Positions 33,770 to 42,041 of a stretch of 49,739 bases of DNA are shown in pieces. Source of the DNA: CAZFLD01 sp964519835. Its GTDB lineage: Bacteria > Spirochaetota > Spirochaetia > DSM-27196 > CAZFLD01. The notes beneath the pieces were generated by a model. It saw nothing but the letters and a program-made list of their open reading frames with translations. It made no database searches and was not told the DNA's origin. The position numbers and the translations under genes were made by a program. The DNA is taken from positions 1 through 49,739 of the forward strand of contig CAZFLD010000028.1 in the NCBI GenBank assembly GCA_964519835.1, in the 5' to 3' direction. Position 1 is the stretch's first letter, and each line of letters begins with the position of its first letter.

Positions 33770-34944
33770 CGGATACGAATCAACGTAACCAGGCCCCACA
33801 CGGCCGCCGCCGCGCCGCAAACCAAAAACAGAAGCCAACGGCCGGAGGAGCCAAGGGCTTCCATGACCACACCGGTCACCAGATAGCTTGTCGGCGCAGC
33901 AACGGACCCTGCCGCCTCCACAATCGCAAAAAACCTTCCGTGCAGCTCCGGCGGTTTCTCCAGCTGAATCCAGGTCGTCACCGCCAGGTACACCGTGGCC
34001 GCGGCCGCGCCAATTACAAACGCCACGAGAGCTACGGTGACGGCGTTTTGAAAGAGTGCCATGGCAACAAAACACAGAGCGACGGCCACGTACGCGGAAC
34101 CTACCAGCCTTCTGCCCAAAAGTCCTCGCAGTATACGGTAGGCAAAAAAACCAACAATTCCGCCGGCAAGCGCAGATGCATAGAAAAACCCAATACTCGA
34201 TTCGGATAGAGCCAACTCGTCAATAACAACAAAGGGCAGTGCAAGGAGTACCGACGGCGTAAGAACAAACAAGAGCGCCTGGGAAGCGATTAGTAGCCGG
34301 GCTTGATTGCTCCGCGTTACCTCAACAAGGCCACGTCGCACTTCGCTAAACAACCGGCCTCCTCCCGAGGCGGTACCACGAACGGAAATCAGTCGCTCGG
34401 ATAGGCCTGACAAGAGGAAAGTCACACCGTTGATCAAGAACAGGGCGGGTCCGCCTATAAGCACAAAAAGGCCGCCGGCGACCGCATTGCCAACAAGCCC
34501 CGACATCTGGGCGCCGGCGGCGCGCATGCCGGTTGCCGCCGGTAGATGGTCCGCATCAACAATTGCGGGCAAAAACGCCAGAACCGTCGGCACAAAAACC
34601 GCGTGCCCAAGCCCGACAAAAAAACCAATCAAGAGGACAAACAGCGGTGTCTGAAGGCCCGGTACGGACAAGCCGACACCGGCGGCAATCATAAGTACTC
34701 CCCGGGCCACATCTGAGACCACCAAAAGCGTGCGCTTTGAAAGACGGTCTATGACTACGCCGAGAATGGGGCTTAGGAGGAACGCAGGGGCCAGGGCCGC
34801 GAACTGGAAAAACCCCAGGTAGAACGCCGACTCGGTCATCTCTTTTAGCAGCAGCATCACTGCGATGAGATAGACGCTGTTGCCAAATGCCGAGACCCCG
34901 TTTCCCGCAACAAGGAGACCAAGGTCACGCTTTGAGGATCTCAC
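33766..34944 (-). CDS. MFS transporter (EntS-like exporter group)
   Basis: The 392-residue product has about 12 hydrophobic helices and the MFS loop motif between helices 2 and 3 (GVVIDRLSKRTLLVVSDVARG). Its N-terminus, LLVAGNGVSAFGNSVYLIAVMLLL, and the sequence LPAATGMRAAGAQMSGLVGNAVAGGLFVL resemble the group with the enterobactin exporter EntS and macrolide exporters. The substrate is unknown. GTG 34944 overlaps the stop of the upstream CDP-alcohol phosphotransferase gene (GTGA), so both are made from one message. Confidence 0.85.
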   Translation of the reverse strand: MRSSKRDLGLLVAGNGVSAFGNSVYLIAVMLLLKEMTESAFYLGFFQFAALAPAFLLSPILGVVIDRLSKRTLLVVSDVARGVLMIAAGVGLSVPGLQTPLFVLLIGFFVGLGHAVFVPTVLAFLPAIVDADHLPAATGMRAAGAQMSGLVGNAVAGGLFVLIGGPALFLINGVTFLLSGLSERLISVRGTASGGGRLFSEVRRGLVEVTRSNQARLLIASQALLFVLTPSVLLALPFVVIDELALSESSIGFFYASALAGGIVGFFAYRILRGLLGRRLVGSAYVAVALCFVAMALFQNAVTVALVAFVIGAAAATVYLAVTTWIQLEKPPELHGRFFAIVEAAGSVAAPTSYLVTGVVMEALGSSGRWLLFLVCGAAAAVWGLVTLIRIR

Positions 34945-35759
34945 CGAGCAGGCTTCACCCGCAGAACAAGGTCCCAGGCAAACGAAGCTATTTGCAGTGC
35001 CAGAACGACGGCATACGTCACATTGCGAACGGCTATCCCCGACGCGCTCGACCAGAGCGGTGCGTAGCCAAGAATAAGTGAGGTAACAACCACCGCAGCA
35101 ACGGATTTGGCAAACATCTTGTAGGCCTTTGGAGAGACCGGTGGGTCGCCGTCAAATCGGCTCAGTAACACGTAGAGGTACTTTATTAGGCCAATAAGCA
35201 CTACGTGGAAGCCAACACCGTGGGCCTGTCGAAGTCCGAGGGCCAAGGCAATCGCAAAAACCGAATCCGATTCCATGTCCCAGACTCCGCCGAATGCCCC
35301 GTGGGGTCGGCGACGTGCAACATAGCCGTCGAACAAGTCCGTTAGCTCTACCAGCAGCAGGACACCCACCAAGAGATACGCAGCATTGGTGTGAGCAATC
35401 GAAAGAACCGCGGCAGCGACCTCAGATGCCGCCAAGGCGATCAAGATAAGACAGCCGGCCGCCACGCGCGCGGTGGTGAGTAAGTTAGGAAACAGCGAGC
35501 CGGTCCCGTCCGGATGAAGGTGTTTTGCCGCTCGATACAACACAAGCATTGCAATGGGAGTCCATCCGGCCAGAATGACTAATCCGGCATGGCGCAACGG
35601 CGCGAGCTCGAGCATAACAACTGCGAGGACGACGACCATGCCGTGCACCTGGTTCCAAATGTGGTACAGGCGGTCGAAGGGGATTCGCTCGTCGGGCCCT
35701 CGTAATGCTGCGCTCAGTGGCCGTTCGGTTTCCGCCTCCAAGCGTTGGTTCTTGTACAT
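34941..35759 (-). CDS. CDP-alcohol phosphotransferase family membrane protein
   Basis: The 272-residue product has about seven hydrophobic helices. The family signature appears as LFDGYVARRRPHGAFGG followed by VWDMESD: DG-x2-AR, a Gly and two spaced Asp that coordinate the catalytic metals. The distance between AR and the Gly is seven residues, one fewer than the usual eight. The family makes phospholipid head-group linkages from CDP-activated lipids or alcohols; the exact substrate cannot be told. A -10 hexamer ends 8 nt before ATG 35759 and no Shine-Dalgarno sequence is present. The MFS gene follows with a GTGA overlap. Confidence 0.8.
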   Translation of the reverse strand: MYKNQRLEAETERPLSAALRGPDERIPFDRLYHIWNQVHGMVVVLAVVMLELAPLRHAGLVILAGWTPIAMLVLYRAAKHLHPDGTGSLFPNLLTTARVAAGCLILIALAASEVAAAVLSIAHTNAAYLLVGVLLLVELTDLFDGYVARRRPHGAFGGVWDMESDSVFAIALALGLRQAHGVGFHVVLIGLIKYLYVLLSRFDGDPPVSPKAYKMFAKSVAAVVVTSLILGYAPLWSSASGIAVRNVTYAVVLALQIASFAWDLVLRVKPAR

Positions 35760-35767
35760 TCGCTAAT

Positions 35768-35796
35768 AGAATACTATAAAACTAGAATTCCGTGAA
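35768..35796 (-). promoter_or_regulatory. Promoter of the CDP-alcohol phosphotransferase operon, predicted leaderless
   Basis: On the minus strand TTCACG (35796-35791), a 17-bp spacer and TATTCT (35773-35768) lie 8 nt before ATG 35759. An alternative -10, TATAGT, overlaps it 5 nt upstream. Confidence 0.5.
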
Positions 35797-35802
35797 ACGT
35801 GA

Positions 35803-35821
35803 CCTTGACATCGCTTTGACA
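35803..35821 (+). repeat. TTGACA direct repeat upstream of the methyltransferase
   Basis: TTGACA occurs at 35803-35808 and 35816-35821 with a 13-bp period. Neither copy has a -10 at normal spacing upstream of GTG 35833, so it may be a regulator site or chance. Confidence 0.35.
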
Positions 35822-35832
35822 GACCTCTCCCC

Positions 35833-36702
35833 GTGAATCACGATGTTCGTCGTTACTACGACGCTGTGACTCAGAGGTTCTTACGAACCGGCGGCTCCTC
35901 ACAACGAACAGGCCACTTGCATCGGGAGCTTCGCGTTCCCACCGGTCTTCGAGACCGAGAGCCCATCGAGGTCGTGTACCAATTGATCCTACAGGAGCTG
36001 CGTACGTACGGACGGTTGGACAAAGGCGCAGGGGCTGGACCAATAGCAGACTTGGGCTGCGGAATCGGTGCCGGCATGGCGTGGTTTGCGCGGCACACCG
36101 GCCGGCCGGTAGTCGGAATCACCCTGAGCCCCGTTCAGGCCGCAATTGCTCGGCGCCGGTTTGGTCGGAGTATTGCCCCGATTGTCGGGAGCTTTCTTAG
36201 CAAAAAGGACCTTGCCCAACTCACGCCGGCGCAGAGCATCGGCGATGCCTACATGGTTGAGTCGTTCACGCACGCGGAAAACGCCCAAGAGGTGTTTTTG
36301 GTCTTGTCGGACGTGCTTCAACACCATGGACTGCTTGTGATATGCGACGATTTTCCGAGCGAGCGCGATTATCCACGCAGCACACACAAGGCTCTTACAG
36401 ATGCGCGCTTGCACGCTGAGTTCCGGTGGGGCTGGCACATCAATAACCGGCTTACGGTGAATGAGGTTACAGCCGCGGCACAACGCACCGGCTGGCGCCT
36501 GGAAGCGAAGACAGACCTAAGCGACTTGGTACTGCAAAACAGGCCCCGCGACTTGGTCGCTCGAGCCGCGGCGCCGGTCGCTCGCCGCCTTGGCTTAGAA
36601 GGCCCGTACTGGCGTAACGTCCGTGGCGGCGGCGCCCTGCAGCGACTGCTGCGACGGCGGCGCCTTCGCTACATGCTGCTTGTTTTTAGGCGCCGGCCAT
36701 AG
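35833..36702 (+). CDS. Class I SAM-dependent methyltransferase
   Basis: The 289-residue product shows the SAM-binding motif ADLGCGIGAGMAWFA, then VVGITLSPVQAAIARRR, as in small-molecule methyltransferases acting on lipids or isoprenoid quinones. The N-terminus YYDAVTQRFLRTGG followed by HLHREL matches the YYDxxTxxFLxxG...HR head of tocopherol/MPBQ-type enzymes, which supports GTG 35833 as the start. Motif-like GDAYMVESFTHAENAQEVFLVLSDVLQHHGLLVICDD follows. A basic Arg-rich C-terminus (LLRRRRLRYMLLVFRRR) may touch the membrane. No Shine-Dalgarno site is present. It diverges from the CDP-alcohol phosphotransferase gene. Confidence 0.82.
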   Translation: MNHDVRRYYDAVTQRFLRTGGSSQRTGHLHRELRVPTGLRDREPIEVVYQLILQELRTYGRLDKGAGAGPIADLGCGIGAGMAWFARHTGRPVVGITLSPVQAAIARRRFGRSIAPIVGSFLSKKDLAQLTPAQSIGDAYMVESFTHAENAQEVFLVLSDVLQHHGLLVICDDFPSERDYPRSTHKALTDARLHAEFRWGWHINNRLTVNEVTAAAQRTGWRLEAKTDLSDLVLQNRPRDLVARAAAPVARRLGLEGPYWRNVRGGGALQRLLRRRRLRYMLLVFRRRP

Positions 36703-36732
36703 CTGTTGCTGGGCCTGCGCCCATCCGGCGCC
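36689..36732. terminator. Nested inverted repeat between convergent methyltransferase and diheme lipoprotein genes
   Basis: GGCGCCGG (36689-36696) pairs perfectly with CCGGCGCC (36725-36732), enclosing a second stem TGGGC-CTGC-GCCCA (36710-36723). The left arm lies within the end of the methyltransferase gene; the right arm ends 2 nt before the lipoprotein stop. No T-tract. Confidence 0.5.
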
Positions 36733-36733
36733 A

Positions 36734-37621
36734 CTAGTTATCCATCGCACCCTCCGAGATCCACCGCCGCACAAGGGACAGCTCGGCTTCGTTAAGCATT
36801 TCGACGTGCTGCGGCATCAGATTTCCCAACGACGGTGTGATTTCCTCAGGGGAGGCTTTTAGGTACACTACACTCTCCGCGGCGTTCCCCGCAGCTATGC
36901 GCAGACCGCCGTATGCCGAGGGGACCCCAACGGCTCCGGACTGAGGATCAAACACATTCACCAGGTCGGGCTCCATTCGCCCCTCCCACGGATGGTGACA
37001 ATACGTACATTTGCCGCCGCGCGAGCCGAGGGAAACCCCGTCGCCAAAGATAGCGCGGACCGAGGTTCGCAAGCGACCGTCATCCTCAGCGCCCTCGTTG
37101 ATCCAGACACGGAGCTCTTCCAACTCGGCGTTGGTAAGGCGCGGGATGCTCCACGGCATCGGGTTTCCTTCGACCTTGGGATCGTAATCGGTTCGCTCGA
37201 TCTTGAGCATCAACGCGCTATTCTCGGGCTCGCCGGGCACCACAAGAACGGGCCGCACTGAGTTCGGCCAACTGTTCGGACGATTGATCATGCCGAGCTC
37301 GGGATCAAAAATGTCGGTGAGGATCACCTCAACCGCGTTGTTTTGGTGATGGCAATCGACGCACTTTTGCTCAAAGATTGGGAAGACGTCCCCGGAGTAA
37401 CTTACAACTCGTACGCCGGAGGGTTCTTCATCCCCGTCCGTCTCCTCCGGCGCAGCATCCACGGCGGTACTTGCCGTCTCCGGCCCGGCCTCCTCGGCAG
37501 TGCCCGGCGCGGTGCCGGTTCTCGGACCGTCGCCGGCGCTCCCGGCATCATCACCACCCGCACCGCACGAGGACCATAAAACGACCAGCAACACAGCTAC
37601 GGTCGCGGTAAGAGTTCGCAT
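36734..37621 (-). CDS. Diheme c-type cytochrome lipoprotein
   Basis: The 295-residue product has a signal peptide with lipobox-like WSSC (Cys19) and an acidic spacer to about residue 70. Two related halves follow: CVDCH (Cys87, Cys90, His91) and CTYCH (Cys205, Cys208, His209), each followed about 70 residues later by a Met-Pro and an E-L-x-x-x-R-x-W-I-x-E-G-A helix. This is the layout of planctomycete-type cytochrome c domains, and suggests an internal duplication with Met as sixth ligand. It is probably a periplasmic electron carrier or sensor. AGGGG 7 nt before the ATG and TACAAT at 37655-37650 support its own transcription, downstream of the cNMP gene. Confidence 0.83.
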   Translation of the reverse strand: MRTLTATVAVLLVVLWSSCGAGGDDAGSAGDGPRTGTAPGTAEEAGPETASTAVDAAPEETDGDEEPSGVRVVSYSGDVFPIFEQKCVDCHHQNNAVEVILTDIFDPELGMINRPNSWPNSVRPVLVVPGEPENSALMLKIERTDYDPKVEGNPMPWSIPRLTNAELEELRVWINEGAEDDGRLRTSVRAIFGDGVSLGSRGGKCTYCHHPWEGRMEPDLVNVFDPQSGAVGVPSAYGGLRIAAGNAAESVVYLKASPEEITPSLGNLMPQHVEMLNEAELSLVRRWISEGAMDN

Positions 37622-37672
37622 AGAAGTACCCCTATCGAGTTGTTCAGGTATTGTAGCATGGTATCGTGACAG

Positions 37673-38167
37673 CTACTCCCTGATCTCGTTGACCAAGGCA
37701 TCGAATATGGTAAGCATATCGCCTGTTGTCTTTCTCAGACGGGAAGCGAGTATTTTTGCGATTTCCCGTGTAATGGGAAGGCCGATCTCCGGATGCTTGT
37801 CTCCTAAGTTTAAAAAAGCCTCTTTGGTGACAACCAGAAAATCCGAGTCCTCGGTGGTCATAACGGTGGCCGAACGTTTGTCGTCATCTATCAACGCTAT
37901 TTCGCCAAAAAACACGTTGTACTCGGCACGGAGCCGGACGACCGTGTAGCTGTCCCCGGCGCGCGTTTGTTTTTGTATTTCGACAGCGCCGGTCAGCGCC
38001 ACGAACATCTCGTTTCCTAAATCGCCCTCTTTGATAACAAGCTTGCCTGCGGGGTAGCTTCGCCTTCCACAGATGGCCACCAAGTGATCCATCAGCTGCT
38101 CGTCGTCTTTTAACAACGCGAATAGGGCGATTTTGCTCAGCTTGTCCCGAATGTCGGTGTCATTCAC
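37673..38167 (-). CDS. Stand-alone cyclic-nucleotide-binding domain protein
   Basis: The 164-residue product is one CNB domain without a DNA-binding helix-turn-helix. The core shows YPAGKLVIKEGDLGNEMFVALTGAVEI, then the phosphate-binding cassette FFGEIALIDDDKRSATV, in which the Glu of FGE and the Arg of RSAT that hold the cyclic phosphate and ribose are both kept, so it should bind cAMP or cGMP. A long helix follows (about 130-164). It is soluble. GTG 38167 overlaps the K+ channel stop by 8 nt with GGAG 7 nt upstream, so it is co-made with the channel and may be its separate ligand-binding subunit (inference). Confidence 0.85.
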   Translation of the reverse strand: MNDTDIRDKLSKIALFALLKDDEQLMDHLVAICGRRSYPAGKLVIKEGDLGNEMFVALTGAVEIQKQTRAGDSYTVVRLRAEYNVFFGEIALIDDDKRSATVMTTEDSDFLVVTKEAFLNLGDKHPEIGLPITREIAKILASRLRKTTGDMLTIFDALVNEIRE

Positions 38168-39335
38168 TGTTACTCTCCAGCTTTTCGAGGACTATTGCCA
38201 ACGAGTGTTTCTGAAGGGTGTAGTCGCCGGCCGGCAAAAAGATCGGCTTGTTGACCTCTAGTCCCTTTACCTTCTGTAGGTTTGTAATCAGCGTCGAAAC
38301 ATCCGAGGTCTTCTGAGCTTCCCTGAGCGACTCGATTTTCATCTTAGTCGGAGTACCGGTGTTCTCGAGTACGCCGAGAATGATGCGGCCATTCGAAACG
38401 TCGAATTGTTGGCGAAACTCATCGTAGGATCTATTCACAAACTCCGCCGGGATTGATTCGGTCACGATGTGAGACCCCCCTTCGGCGTGAGACAGGAGAT
38501 CATGGATGATGTGGGACATTCCATTTGTGGCGCTCGTTCCGGCAATAATCTGCCGGGTAAAGTCGCGGCTAAACAAAATCTCGTCGCAGGCGGCCTGGCG
38601 AAGATAGCTTTCGAACTTGCGATCGAGAATTTCGGCGCAAACGTACACTTCCTTTGACATCGCCTTGACCGTAAGAACGGTCATGACGGTTTTCGAGTCG
38701 ACCTCGGAAGCCGCGGAGCTTTCGAGCGTGTCGGCCAAGATCAGCACCTTGCTTGCCGTTGTTACACTCGCGCGCGTCAAAGCCATTTCGGAGAAATAGT
38801 CGCCGTGAACATACTTGAGTCCCTTGAGTTCCGGCTCTTCCTTCAAAGACTCCACCAACTCGGACTGCACGTTTGAGACAATAACAATGTCCTCTGCGCC
38901 GTATCTATTGGAGAGTCCCACTATGTCCAGCAGAACATCTTTCATGTCGTCTTTCCAACCACAGATAACGAGGTGCGACTTTATCTTTTTGAAGTCCATA
39001 AGACCTCTCCTTGCTCTACTATTGCGGTCGACCAATAGCGATGCCAGCGATCCCGACAGCAGGCTCACGGCGCCGATCCCAACAAACACGGTGATGATGG
39101 CCACCAAGCGTCCGGCGACGGTTTGCGGCACCACATCGCCGTACCCGGTCGTGCTGAAGGTGATAATAGCCCACCAAATCCCGTCGAATAGGTTCCCGAC
39201 GTTTTCGTTGCGCCCAAACTCGAAGATGATCAGCAATAGCGCCGACAGAAAGAAAAAGAGCGCGAAAAACAAAAGCGGTTTCGCATAGGTGGAGTTTCGA
39301 AACCATGCGCCGATCCGCTTCCCGGTCTCCCTCAA
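38160..39335 (-). CDS. Two-helix K+ channel with cytoplasmic RCK (TrkA-N) domain
   Basis: The 391-residue product has a first membrane helix (about 20-38), a pore helix and the selectivity filter TTGYGD (62-67), a second helix (about 72-101), then an RCK/TrkA-N domain starting SHLVICGW (about 120-250) and a C-terminal TrkA-C-like part. This is the architecture of MthK-type channels. The usual GxGxxG nucleotide motif of RCK is altered (VICGWKDD). The start is TTG 39335, overlapping the kinase stop (TTGA), with GAGGA 9 nt upstream; no other start precedes the first helix. It lies between the hybrid kinase and the cNMP-binding protein in one operon. Confidence 0.9.
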   Translation of the reverse strand: MRETGKRIGAWFRNSTYAKPLLFFALFFFLSALLLIIFEFGRNENVGNLFDGIWWAIITFSTTGYGDVVPQTVAGRLVAIITVFVGIGAVSLLSGSLASLLVDRNSRARRGLMDFKKIKSHLVICGWKDDMKDVLLDIVGLSNRYGAEDIVIVSNVQSELVESLKEEPELKGLKYVHGDYFSEMALTRASVTTASKVLILADTLESSAASEVDSKTVMTVLTVKAMSKEVYVCAEILDRKFESYLRQAACDEILFSRDFTRQIIAGTSATNGMSHIIHDLLSHAEGGSHIVTESIPAEFVNRSYDEFRQQFDVSNGRIILGVLENTGTPTKMKIESLREAQKTSDVSTLITNLQKVKGLEVNKPIFLPAGDYTLQKHSLAIVLEKLESNSE

Positions 39336-41836
39336 CGCCGAGCTTCCTCTGTTCGGTCGTGATTGATCAATGATTGGACCGTCTTCGAAAACTCCTCCGC
39401 ACGTCGTCGCAAAAACTGCATAAGGTCTTTCGCTCGCTCGGCGTCTCCGGCGTCTGTCGCGGCTTCAATGGCGTAGGCTGCGTCGCCAAGAGGACGAGCG
39501 CCCAGGTTCCAGGCACCCCCTTTGATGCCGTGCGACTGCACTTGGGCCTTTTTGAGGTCCCCACCGGCGAGCGCCTCTTGTATCTCCTCGAGATCCTTTT
39601 GTAGGCGCTTCACGAAGTCCGACAGGACTCGTTCGACTATGTCGCGCCGTCCCATAAAGGTTGCTATCGCGTTATCAAAGTCGAAGATGATCTGCTCCTC
39701 CCGACCGTCGGCATCACTCGGTTCTAAAGACTCCAGAGGCTCCAGAGCCTCAAGCGTTTCGACCTCGTCCTCCGCCGACGACAAGGACAACGTCTCGACC
39801 GGAGTCTCAGTGGTCGCCCCCTCCCCGAGGTCTGCGGAAGGCGCCAGCCACTCCCCGAGGATTGGCTCGAGATCCCTCGCCTTAAACGGTTTGGTCAAGT
39901 AGCCGTTCATGCCGGCAGCGAGGCAGGCTTCGCGTTCGCCTTTTAGGGCATTTGCGGTTACCGCGATGATTGGCCCGGAAAAGCCTCGGTCCCGTAGTTT
40001 TTTAGTCGCCTCGTGGCCGTTCATTTCGGGCATCTGCACGTCCATGAATATCAGGTGCGGATTTTCGGCCAAAGCCGCATCCACTGCCTCCTTGCCGTTC
40101 GAAGCCAGAACCGGCGAGTAGCCAAACTTCTCTAATATGGTCTGGAAGAGCCTCTGGTTGACCGGATGATCCTCAGCAATAAGTATTCTGCGTCCCGCCC
40201 GGAAGGCACGCTCCGCCTCCGGGCTAAGTCCCGAGCCGACGGATTCGGCTTCTTCCGCCTCTCCTTCCTTCTCCCCGGCCGCGACACGCATCAACACCAT
40301 CGCAAGCTCGCTCCACTTGATAGGCTTGTGGAGAACAAACGCAAAGCTCTGGTGCCACCCGTACGCCAGGTGGGCACCGGCCTTGGAGGGTTTGCCACGA
40401 GGGTTCATCAACATGGCCACCGTGCCGGGTTCCGTGGCCGACTCGCGGCCGGAGGGGGCAATGCCCGCGGAGCCGGACCTGGCGACAAGGGCAGCCCAGT
40501 TGATTTCACGACCGCCTGATACGGAGGAATCGACTACCACCACGTCAAACGGCTCGGCGTCCTCCGCGACGAGGTTCTCCACAAGACTCTCGAACGACGC
40601 ATAGGCGGCAACACGACCGAATATCCGCTGCAAGTATCCCGAGATCACCTGGCGGCTTACATCCGTGTCGTCCACGAGCAAAACGGATTTTGTTGACCAC
40701 TCATCGGGGAACCGAGACATAATACTCGGGGCATTTTCTACGGTTCGAAAGCCGATGGTAAACCAGAATGTCGACCCTCTTCCCTCTTCGCTTTCCACCC
40801 CGATTTTTCCACCCATGAGGTCAACGAGATTTTTGCAGATGGAAAGCCCCAGTCCGCTGCCGCCGTACTTGCGGGTGGTGGATGAATCCACCTGGCTGAA
40901 GGACTGAAAGAGTCTGTGACGCTTGTTGGCCGGTATCCCGATGCCCGTATCCACCACTTCGAAAAGAATCTGGGCCCTGGATTCCTCCTGAGCCACGAGT
41001 CCGATTCGAATCATGATGTGTCCGCGTTTGGTAAACTTTACGGCGTTGTTGAATAGGTTGACGATGATCTGTCGTATGCGTGTCGGATCACCATGAACCG
41101 CCGGTGGGAGATTTGGGTCTACGTCTAGAACCACCTCGAGGCTCTTTTTGTGGGCCTCGAGGCTCACCATGTCCACCGCATCTTCGACCATCGTAAAAAG
41201 ATCGAAGGGAATTTCTTCCAAGGTGAGTTTGCCGGCTTCGATCTTCGAGAAATCGAGTACATCGTTGATAAGGCCAAGAAGCACTTCTGCGGAATAGCGG
41301 ACCTGCTGGGCAAAGTCACGTTGTTCGTCGTTGAGGCCGGTATCGAGAAGCAGCTCCGTCATACCGGTAATCGTATGAATCGGGGTCCTGATCTCGTGAC
41401 TCATGTTCGCCAAGAATTCGGACTTTGTCCGTGTGGCTTTCTCGGCGGTTTCTTTGGCGTCGCGGAGCCCTTCCTCCATCCGCAGCCGGTCGGTAATATC
41501 GTCGATGACAATAACAACGCCCCCTGCGTTGGTTTCAGGGCTGACACGCCACTCCCAGTGACGATGATCCCCCGGTCCGGGGCCACCGACTTCTACGACA
41601 ACCCGTTGTTGCGAGCAGTCGGCGAGGGCGTTGAGGAAGGCGTTATGCACGTGCTCGGAAGGGGCGCCCGCAAGTTGCGACCAAAGAGGCGAAGAGGATA
41701 GATCCTGCGCCTTTTGTCCCAGTAGAGACTCCGCATGCGCATTTGCGGCTACCGGAATGCCCTCCGCGTCAAGGACCAGCATCGCGACCGGAGACTTAGA
41801 GAATGCTGCCGCGTACGAGAATTCACCCTTTTCCAT
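39332..41836 (-). CDS. Hybrid histidine kinase: PAS-HisKA-HATPase-REC-REC-HPt
   Basis: The 834-residue product has no membrane helix and so is cytoplasmic. Order: PAS (about 8-118); short helix; HisKA with the phospho-accepting His147 in NMSHEIRTPIHT; HATPase with NLFNNAVKFTKRG, VVDTGIGIP, FQSFSQVDSS and GGSGLGLSICKNLV; a first, divergent REC (LLVDDTDVSRQ, VVVVDSSVSG, then a long insertion before HKPIKW); a canonical REC (LIAEDHPVNQ, IFMDVQMPEMNG, VTANA, TKPF); and an HPt domain with HGIKGGAWNLGA. It is BarA-like in plan, a full phosphorelay in one chain. Its stop overlaps the K+ channel start. A TATACT at 41932-41927 (minus strand) may drive it. Confidence 0.94.
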   Translation of the reverse strand: MEKGEFSYAAAFSKSPVAMLVLDAEGIPVAANAHAESLLGQKAQDLSSSPLWSQLAGAPSEHVHNAFLNALADCSQQRVVVEVGGPGPGDHRHWEWRVSPETNAGGVVIVIDDITDRLRMEEGLRDAKETAEKATRTKSEFLANMSHEIRTPIHTITGMTELLLDTGLNDEQRDFAQQVRYSAEVLLGLINDVLDFSKIEAGKLTLEEIPFDLFTMVEDAVDMVSLEAHKKSLEVVLDVDPNLPPAVHGDPTRIRQIIVNLFNNAVKFTKRGHIMIRIGLVAQEESRAQILFEVVDTGIGIPANKRHRLFQSFSQVDSSTTRKYGGSGLGLSICKNLVDLMGGKIGVESEEGRGSTFWFTIGFRTVENAPSIMSRFPDEWSTKSVLLVDDTDVSRQVISGYLQRIFGRVAAYASFESLVENLVAEDAEPFDVVVVDSSVSGGREINWAALVARSGSAGIAPSGRESATEPGTVAMLMNPRGKPSKAGAHLAYGWHQSFAFVLHKPIKWSELAMVLMRVAAGEKEGEAEEAESVGSGLSPEAERAFRAGRRILIAEDHPVNQRLFQTILEKFGYSPVLASNGKEAVDAALAENPHLIFMDVQMPEMNGHEATKKLRDRGFSGPIIAVTANALKGEREACLAAGMNGYLTKPFKARDLEPILGEWLAPSADLGEGATTETPVETLSLSSAEDEVETLEALEPLESLEPSDADGREEQIIFDFDNAIATFMGRRDIVERVLSDFVKRLQKDLEEIQEALAGGDLKKAQVQSHGIKGGAWNLGARPLGDAAYAIEAATDAGDAERAKDLMQFLRRRAEEFSKTVQSLINHDRTEEARR

Positions 41837-42041
41837 ACGTCTTCTTCAATAGTATCGGGAAGAAAGGGGGAAAGCGACAGCATTGAATGAGTACGCCACG
41901 TCGTCACACTCTCGGAGGGGTGGGTAAGTATACGCTTGCCCGGTACCCAGACGCTCGAACTCGGTGAGACGGCCACTGCGGTCATGGGACCGTCGGCCAG
42001 GTACGGGCGACGGCCGGGAACCCTACGGTGCGAAGGCTCGG
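41837..42041. other. 205-bp spacer between hybrid kinase and REC-STAS-REC gene
   Basis: No convincing gene lies here. On the minus strand TATACT (41932-41927) and TACTAT (41854-41849) are possible -10 elements for the kinase, neither with a good -35. The kinase may also be read through from the regulator gene upstream. Confidence 0.4.

Noticed and set aside
41950..42041. Possible riboswitch, because GGCCACTG resembles a cobalamin-element block
   Set aside because: The other conserved blocks are missing and no gene in the right orientation follows.
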